64,000 nucleotides of DNA, from the NCBI RefSeq assembly GCF_025460805.1, contig NZ_JAMXFJ010000001.1:401859-465858 (forward strand), written 5' to 3'. The position numbers and the translations under genes are program-made. Shown here piece by piece: positions 60,210 through 64,000 of the stretch. Each line of letters starts with the position of its first letter. The first letter of the stretch is position 1. Below the pieces are notes generated by a model. The model searched no databases. It was not told where the DNA came from and saw nothing but the letters and a program-made list of their open reading frames with translations. Source of the DNA: Microvirga sesbaniae (lineage in GTDB: Bacteria; Pseudomonadota; Alphaproteobacteria; Rhizobiales; Beijerinckiaceae).

Positions 60210-60432
60210 AGCATCGGACGCAAAAGTGGACACCACTTTTGGGTCCGATGCTCCACTCTTGGCTGGCGCACCGTTCGAGGCGAAAAACCGGGTCCACTTT
60301 TTCGCACGGTGCGCCCGAGCATCGGACCCGAAAGTGGAATGCACTTTCGGGATCGGATCCGATGCTCAAGCCTTTGAGCGGCGCACCGCTGAGGGCGAAA
60401 AACCGGGTCCACTTTTTCGCACGGTGCGCTAG
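60210..60432. repeat. Cluster of four family B palindromes
   Basis: GCATCGGACGCAAAAGTGG... (60210-60252), GCGCACCGTTCGAGGCGAAAAA...TTTTTCGCACGGTGCGC (60266-60313), GCATCGGACCCGAAAGTGG... (60319-60366) and GCGCACCGCTGAGGGCGAAAAA...CGGTGCGC (60380-60429). It is a twofold repeat of the composite, reverse to 2752-2862. It fills the 395-base gap between the small gene and the stress-type gene. Confidence 0.92.
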
Positions 60433-60462
60433 CCCTGCGAACCACTCGACGGGAGGGCTCCC

Positions 60463-61149
60463 ATGGCCGAACGCAGGATCTCCGCCTTCTTCGACACCTA
60501 TGACGAAGCCGCCCGGGCGGTGGAGCGGCTGGAAGCGGCCCATCTTCCGAGCTTCGGGATCAGCCTCGTGTCGAACAACTTCGACGACACTCAGACCCGT
60601 CACGCGACACGGACCTTCGACGCGGGGACGTCTCACGATTTCGCCGGCGCCACCGCGGCGGCCGGCACGGTCGCAGGCGCGGGCGCCGGTCTCCTGGCCG
60701 GGCTCGGCACGGTGGCGGTCCCGGGCTTCGGGCCGGTGGTCGCGGCGGGATGGCTCGTCTCGACTCTCGTCGGGGCCGGCGCCGGGGCGGCCGTCGGGGG
60801 CCTTGCGGGAGCCCTGGCCGATGCCGGGCTCAGCGACGAGGATGCGCAGGCCTATGCCGAGGGAGTCCGTCGCGGGGGCGCGCTCGTGACCGTGAAGGTC
60901 GACGAGGCGCAGGCGGACCGGGTGGTGAGGATCCTCGACGACGAAGGCGAGGTCGAGCCGAGCGGCCAGGAGCGGGCGTCGGACGAGGCCCCGGCGCCGC
61001 CCATCGGGGCCGCCGCGTCCACCACGACCGGCCTGATGACCGATCTCATGCCGATCCCCGTCGACGACGAGGAGGAGGGCGATCACACGCTCCATGTGGA
61101 GCTGGAGGACGAGCGTCTTCGCCCACCTGCGGGCACGCGGTCCACGTAG
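60463..61149 (+). CDS. Glycine-rich general-stress-type protein
   Basis: 228 residues. An N-terminal alpha/beta domain (RISAFFDTYDEAARAVERLEAAHLPSFGISLVSNN) resembles the YflT/general stress protein 17M fold. A Gly/Ala-rich hydrophobic centre follows (GTVAGAGAGLLAGLGTVAVPGFGPVVAAGWLVSTLVGAGAGAAVGGLAGAL, about 62-115), then a second small domain (RRGGALVTVKVDEAQADRVVRIL) and an acidic tail. The centre could insert in membrane. Function unknown; stress link is by similarity only. Confidence 0.8.
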   Translation: MAERRISAFFDTYDEAARAVERLEAAHLPSFGISLVSNNFDDTQTRHATRTFDAGTSHDFAGATAAAGTVAGAGAGLLAGLGTVAVPGFGPVVAAGWLVSTLVGAGAGAAVGGLAGALADAGLSDEDAQAYAEGVRRGGALVTVKVDEAQADRVVRILDDEGEVEPSGQERASDEAPAPPIGAAASTTTGLMTDLMPIPVDDEEEGDHTLHVELEDERLRPPAGTRST

Positions 61150-61154
61150 ATCAT

Positions 61155-61194
61155 GGAAAGGCGGGAGATCGCCGCGATCCCCGCCTTTCCTTCG
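61155..61194. terminator. Bidirectional terminator
   Basis: GGAAAGGCGGG, loop of 14 bases, CCCGCCTTTCC then TTCGTT. Eleven-base stem between the convergent stress-type gene and the DoxX gene at 61208, serving either side. Confidence 0.88.
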
Positions 61195-61207
61195 TTCCCT
61201 GGTCGGA

Positions 61208-61615
61208 TCAGGCCGCGCGGCCGTTGCGCAGGAGGCGATCCAGGCTCCAGGCGCCGCCGCCGGCGGCCGCGATGAACAGGAACACGAAGCAGTAGAGAAT
61301 GGCCGCATCGCCGCCGTTCAGAACCGGGAAGGGGCTGCGCGGCGCATGGGCGATCCAGTAGGCGAATGCCATCAGGCCCGAGAGAACGAAGGCGACCGGC
61401 CGGACGAACAGCCCGGGGACCAGCAGCGCACCGCCGACGATTTCCAGAACACCCGCGATCCAGGGGAGGCTGAAGGCCGCCGGGCCGGGATTGGGAGAGA
61501 CCGGGAAGCCGAGGAGCTTCTGCGTGCCATGCGCCATGAAGATGAGAGCGGCGACGATGCGCAGGATGCTGAGCAGGCGCGGCGCCCAAACGGTCTCGAG
61601 CTGCGTGGTGTTCAT
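61208..61615 (-). CDS. DoxX-family membrane protein
   Basis: 135 residues with four hydrophobic helices. LLSILRIVAALIFMAHGTQKLLGFP, then GPAAFSLPWIAGVLEIVGGALLVPGLFVRPVAFVLSGLMAFAYWIAHAP, is the DoxX/YphA signature. Such proteins are linked to redox or thiosulfate metabolism in some organisms, but roles are unsure. ATG follows GGAGA by seven bases. Confidence 0.92.
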   Translation of the reverse strand: MNTTQLETVWAPRLLSILRIVAALIFMAHGTQKLLGFPVSPNPGPAAFSLPWIAGVLEIVGGALLVPGLFVRPVAFVLSGLMAFAYWIAHAPRSPFPVLNGGDAAILYCFVFLFIAAAGGGAWSLDRLLRNGRAA

Positions 61616-61820
61616 CAAGGGGTCTCCAGGCTTGAAGGAATCTCCGCGGACGGCGGGGCCGTTCCGCCCATGTGCGCCGTTCCGATAACCGGTCGGCCCC
61701 GATCTTCCCACCCCTGACGGTGCAGCTTCCGGTAACGAATTGCTTACCACGTTCCCAAGAGGGTTTGATCCTTGGCCGCCCCCGGGCGTTTCTCCTACGC
61801 CAACAGAACAGGGGGCCTTC

Positions 61821-61901
61821 ATGACCATCCTCGATCCCAAGACCGGGCAGCTCGTCACCATCGATCTCACGTCCAAGCCGCGCCGCGACCGGTCCGCGTG
61901 A
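61821..61901 (+). CDS. Possible 26-residue small protein
   Basis: MTILDPKTGQLVTIDLTSKP followed by RRDRSA and TGA. AGGGGG stands seven bases upstream. The hydrophilic, beta-strand-like start (LDPKTGQLVTIDL) with a basic tail looks like a real peptide more than noise, but length makes it uncertain. It stands alone in the gap between the DoxX gene and the next plus-strand gene. Confidence 0.4.
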   Translation: MTILDPKTGQLVTIDLTSKPRRDRSA

Positions 61902-62227
61902 CCGCCTTCCCGATCGATCGTCCGATCCCATTTCCGATCACCGCACTCATTCTCCTCCTCCCCCTTATTTGATCGCCCCCTCCACTGACCGATTGCGCAA
62001 AGCGCCTTATTTTATGGTGAGCGGCGCGGGTTTGTGACCCATCGCACATCGCGAATGTGTCAACGTGTCGATAGTGGAGGGGTCGGAACCCTTGCTCCGC
62101 AAAGGCATTGGCTAGCAGGAATGGATTCTATGCGAGCGCCAAGGCCAAGGTTTGTTGGCTTCTTGATCAGCAACCGGACCGTTGGCGCTCTGTCATTTTG
62201 AAGAGATCGACACGTGAGGAGAGTCGA
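61902..62227. other. Gap of 326 bases without recognised feature
   Basis: Contains an AT-richer island TTGCGCAAAGCGCCTTATTTTATGG around 61993-62017 that might be a promoter, and CACATCGCGAATGTG (about 62044-62058), a small inverted repeat. No gene is supportable; no copy of the dispersed repeats. Confidence 0.4.
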
Positions 62228-62551
62228 ATGGCTCTGACGGGACGCTTTAACCTTCGCAAGACCTTTACCGGCCGCATCGTTCTGCAGGTCGAGGAGGAGG
62301 TTACCGGCTTCTGGAGCCGGATGTTCGGCAAGACCAAGCTGCACCGGCGCTGGCGCGATGCCAACGTGCTGGATCTGGCGGCTCCCGAGCTGCGAAGCCT
62401 CGTCGACCTGCGCTTCCGTCCGCGGTACATGCCTCAGACCAACGAGACGCCGCAGGACTGGCCCAAGGCTCCGCGCCAGCTCGAGGCGATCCCGGCCCAG
62501 ACGCTCCATTATGAGACCTATCAGGAAGACGGCCGCTTCTCGACCCATTGA
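62228..62551 (+). CDS. Small protein of unknown function, basic
   Basis: 107 residues. MALTGRFNLRKTFTGRIVLQVEEEVTGFWSRMFGKTKLHRRWRDANVLDLA is rich in aromatic and basic residues; the end is PAQTLHYETYQEDGRFSTH. ATG is preceded by GAGGAGAGTCG, a strong ribosome site. No signal or membrane helix. I cannot name the family, but the composition suggests a genuine conserved gene. Confidence 0.75.
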   Translation: MALTGRFNLRKTFTGRIVLQVEEEVTGFWSRMFGKTKLHRRWRDANVLDLAAPELRSLVDLRFRPRYMPQTNETPQDWPKAPRQLEAIPAQTLHYETYQEDGRFSTH

Positions 62552-62564
62552 GGCGGGTGCATCT

Positions 62565-62587
62565 CGGAGGCCGCTTCACGGCCTCCG
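62565..62587. terminator. Hairpin between convergent genes
   Basis: CGGAGGCCG, loop CTTCA, CGGCCTCCG. Nine-base stem, 14 bases after the plus-strand stop and 12 before the minus-strand stop. Few T residues follow, so termination efficiency is uncertain. Confidence 0.55.
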
Positions 62588-62598
62588 ATCGATCGTTC

Positions 62599-63189
62599 TC
62601 AAGGCGCTGAACCTGCTGCGCTCGGCTGACGCGCCGCTCTCCGGAACAGCCACGCCGCCGTGAGCCAGAGCATCACGTAGATCCCGTTCAAAACCAGGAT
62701 GTCCCCGGCGCCCTTCGCCCCGGCCGGGCCCGATCCGGCTAGGAGCGCCGCGGCGGCGACCAGCGTCTGGGCGAGAGCCGTCGCCGTCAACGCGCGGGCC
62801 ATGCCGAGGGGCCGGAGGCGCGCGAGGGCGGCGCCCGTGATGCCGACGGCGAGCACGCCGTCGAACGCCAGATTGGCGGGATGGTCTTCGGACCCGATGA
62901 GGCCGACGGAAAGGTTCATCCAGAGCAGGAGAAAGGCCGCGGCGACCGCGAGCGCTGTCGCGGCGCGATAGGCGGCGCTGTCGGTCCTCCGCGCGGCTAT
63001 CTCGCAGGCGATGCCGGCCCCGATCAGCATGGCGCCGAAGACCGCGTAGTCGTGCAGATCCCAATCGACTTCATCGGTGAGCTGCGTCGCGACGAGCGGC
63101 GCCAGGAGCATGAGCCCCGCCGCGCTCCAGAGGACCGGACTCCAGCGGTTCCCGGGTCGTCCCCCGGCTCCGCCTGCGTGGCCGGCCAT
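62599..63189 (-). CDS. Membrane protein of unknown function
   Basis: 196 residues with six hydrophobic helices, e.g. WSAAGLMLLAPLVATQL, AVFGAMLIGAGIACEIA, ALAVAAAFLLLWMNLSVGL. The ends are basic and Gly/Ala-rich. No motif for a transporter or enzyme seen. ATG is preceded by GGGAGGGAGG, a strong site. A 36-residue single-helix gene lies 30 bases upstream on the same strand, so the two are probably cotranscribed. Confidence 0.75.
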   Translation of the reverse strand: MAGHAGGAGGRPGNRWSPVLWSAAGLMLLAPLVATQLTDEVDWDLHDYAVFGAMLIGAGIACEIAARRTDSAAYRAATALAVAAAFLLLWMNLSVGLIGSEDHPANLAFDGVLAVGITGAALARLRPLGMARALTATALAQTLVAAAALLAGSGPAGAKGAGDILVLNGIYVMLWLTAAWLFRRAARQPSAAGSAP

Positions 63190-63219
63190 GGGCCTCCCTC
63201 CCTGCTTGAAACGCCGGGG

Positions 63220-63330
63220 TCAGCGAAGCGTCGCCTCGACGTGTTCGACGATCCACGGGGCGGCCACAAGCGCGATCATGCAGAGCATCAGAACGACGTA
63301 TGTCCAGAAGCCCGGGATCATCATGTTCAT
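63220..63330 (-). CDS. 36-residue single-helix membrane peptide
   Basis: MNMMIPGFWTYVVLMLCMIA, LVAAPWIVEHVEATLR: one hydrophobic helix of about 20 residues with a charged end. AGGAGGG stands eight bases upstream of ATG, a very strong ribosome site. It is likely a small subunit or accessory peptide of the six-helix protein just downstream; inferred from synteny only. Confidence 0.65.
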   Translation of the reverse strand: MNMMIPGFWTYVVLMLCMIALVAAPWIVEHVEATLR

Positions 63331-63471
63331 CGAAAGCGCCCTCCTGCGAGCCGAATGCACCGCCTGTGAAGCATCTCACAGATCGGACCCAGCGGCATCC
63401 GCCAAAGTGAGGGTTCGCCGTCGGACGACATCCCCGGCGGAGGCGAGCAGACCTGTTGGAAAGGACATCTC

Positions 63472-63804
63472 ATGAGCGGCTACACTCTACTCGACCCGGG
63501 CGTCAACGACATCCCGTCCGGCCAGGGAATTCCTGCGATTGCCGTGGGAGAACCCAATCCGGGAGCCCCCATACCGGTGGAGCCCGACGGCGGTCCCGGC
63601 GGTGACATGGGCCCGTTCCACGGCGGGCATCCGTTGCCACCCTGGCTCGATGATCTCTCGTCCTGGTTCCCGTCCGGGAACGACCATGGCGACGGCGTCC
63701 CGCCGTTCTGCGGGACGCCTCCCGGTTCGGGGGAGGGCCCCGTCATCATTCCGGGTTACGGAGAGTTTCCTTCTGGCCCCACCGACCCTCTCGATTGCTG
63801 GTAG
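63472..63804 (+). CDS. Gly/Pro-rich protein of unknown function
   Basis: 110 residues with 20 or more Pro and many Gly; no signal peptide or helix. MSGYTLLDPGVNDIPSGQGI at the start and EFPSGPTDPLDCW at the end with a C-terminal Cys-Trp. AAAGGA lies nine bases ahead of the ATG. The composition suggests an unstructured, perhaps secreted or surface, protein. Family not recognised. Confidence 0.6.
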   Translation: MSGYTLLDPGVNDIPSGQGIPAIAVGEPNPGAPIPVEPDGGPGGDMGPFHGGHPLPPWLDDLSSWFPSGNDHGDGVPPFCGTPPGSGEGPVIIPGYGEFPSGPTDPLDCW

Positions 63805-63812
63805 CCCGGTTC

Positions 63813-63844
63813 GGAGCGTCGCGGTTCAACGATCGCGACGCTCC
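63813..63844 (+). terminator. Hairpin after the Gly/Pro-rich gene
   Basis: GGAGCGTCGCG, loop GTTCAACGAT, CGCGACGCTCC: eleven-base perfect stem nine bases after the stop codon. No strong T-run, but position fits a terminator. Confidence 0.6.
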
Positions 63845-63962
63845 TGCATCGAACCGGCGACGATCGGTCGTGCCGATGACGCCGGTTCGCCTCGGACAGG
63901 GCGGCGCCATCGCGGGAGCGGGGGCATGGGGGCGGTCGGGCCGGAAAGGGGCAAGAGAACGT

Positions 63963-64000
63963 TCACCCGCTCGACCGGTCCATGAGGCGGTCCACGGCCT
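63963..64000 (-). CDS. Possible C-terminal end of a minus-strand gene
   Basis: Read on the minus strand the last bases give AVDRLMDRSSG then TGA, open to the window edge. Only 12 codons are visible, so no identification is possible and it may be chance. The stretch 63845-63962 shows no other gene. Confidence 0.2.
   Translation of the reverse strand, partial: AVDRLMDRSSG

Noticed and set aside
63539..63985. Plus-strand frame of 148 codons at the right end
   Set aside because: Overlaps the Gly/Pro-rich gene in another frame, Arg/Ser/Pro-rich, and its start lacks a ribosome site.

Overview
The window is a gene-dense stretch (about 65 protein genes in 64 kb) of a GC-rich chromosome. It has short operons and many GTG/TTG starts. 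I recognise no tRNA, rRNA, transposase, phage gene or CRISPR array. The gene families point to an alphaproteobacterium of the Rhizobiales/Hyphomicrobiales: a TIGR02301-type protein beside a NUDIX hydrolase, an RT0821/Lpp0805-type surface lipoprotein, a RibB with a degenerate RibA-like tail, and xseB-dxs and tlyA-methyltransferase clusters. Two dispersed intergenic palindrome families, with cores ATCACCGG-CTTGT-CCGGTGAT and GCATCGGACC-CAAAAGTGG, recall Methylobacteriaceae such as Microvirga or Methylobacterium. The genus is inference.

Layout. 1-9 kb: 3' part of a hybrid histidine kinase, a small membrane protein divergent from an XRE/MmyB-type regulator, a SleB-like wall hydrolase, an RTX metalloprotease, an MFS carrier and an AcuI-type reductase. 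9-17 kb: LysR regulator divergent from wrbA, Sua5, an acyl-CoA dehydrogenase plus HSDL2-like SDR operon, and CorA with an SRAP protein. 17-26 kb: rRNA methyltransferases (TrmA-like, TlyA), a Tat-exported superoxide dismutase, Dxs, XseB, a large DUF2339 membrane protein and a tyrosine phosphatase. 26-34 kb: HD hydrolase and Tag glycosylase, an AAC(6')-like acetyltransferase with PaiB-like protein, a second hybrid kinase with a duplicated PAS domain, YgfZ and dihydroorotase. 34-39 kb: TIGR02301 protein, NUDIX hydrolase and two divergent citrate-synthase-like genes, one with an N-terminal HTH, then an SDR.

39-51 kb: mostly core metabolism (PdxH, surface lipoprotein, DnaJ-like, FabI, phosphatase, Kup, AroC, an HTH-RibB fusion, histone-deacetylase-like hydrolase). 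51-64 kb: L,D-transpeptidase, DoxX proteins, patatin and MarR, a DUF898-M48-DUF1499 operon, MBL hydrolase, BioY, a stress-type protein and several small or unknown proteins.

The most notable items are: the HTH-RibB gene, which has a strong internal Shine-Dalgarno/ATG and a perfect 9-bp-arm palindrome just upstream; the divergent citrate-synthase pair; and repeated short tandem duplications of 8-16 bp at gene junctions, several of which copy ribosome-binding or start/stop sequences. The regulatory roles proposed are inferences from sequence only.
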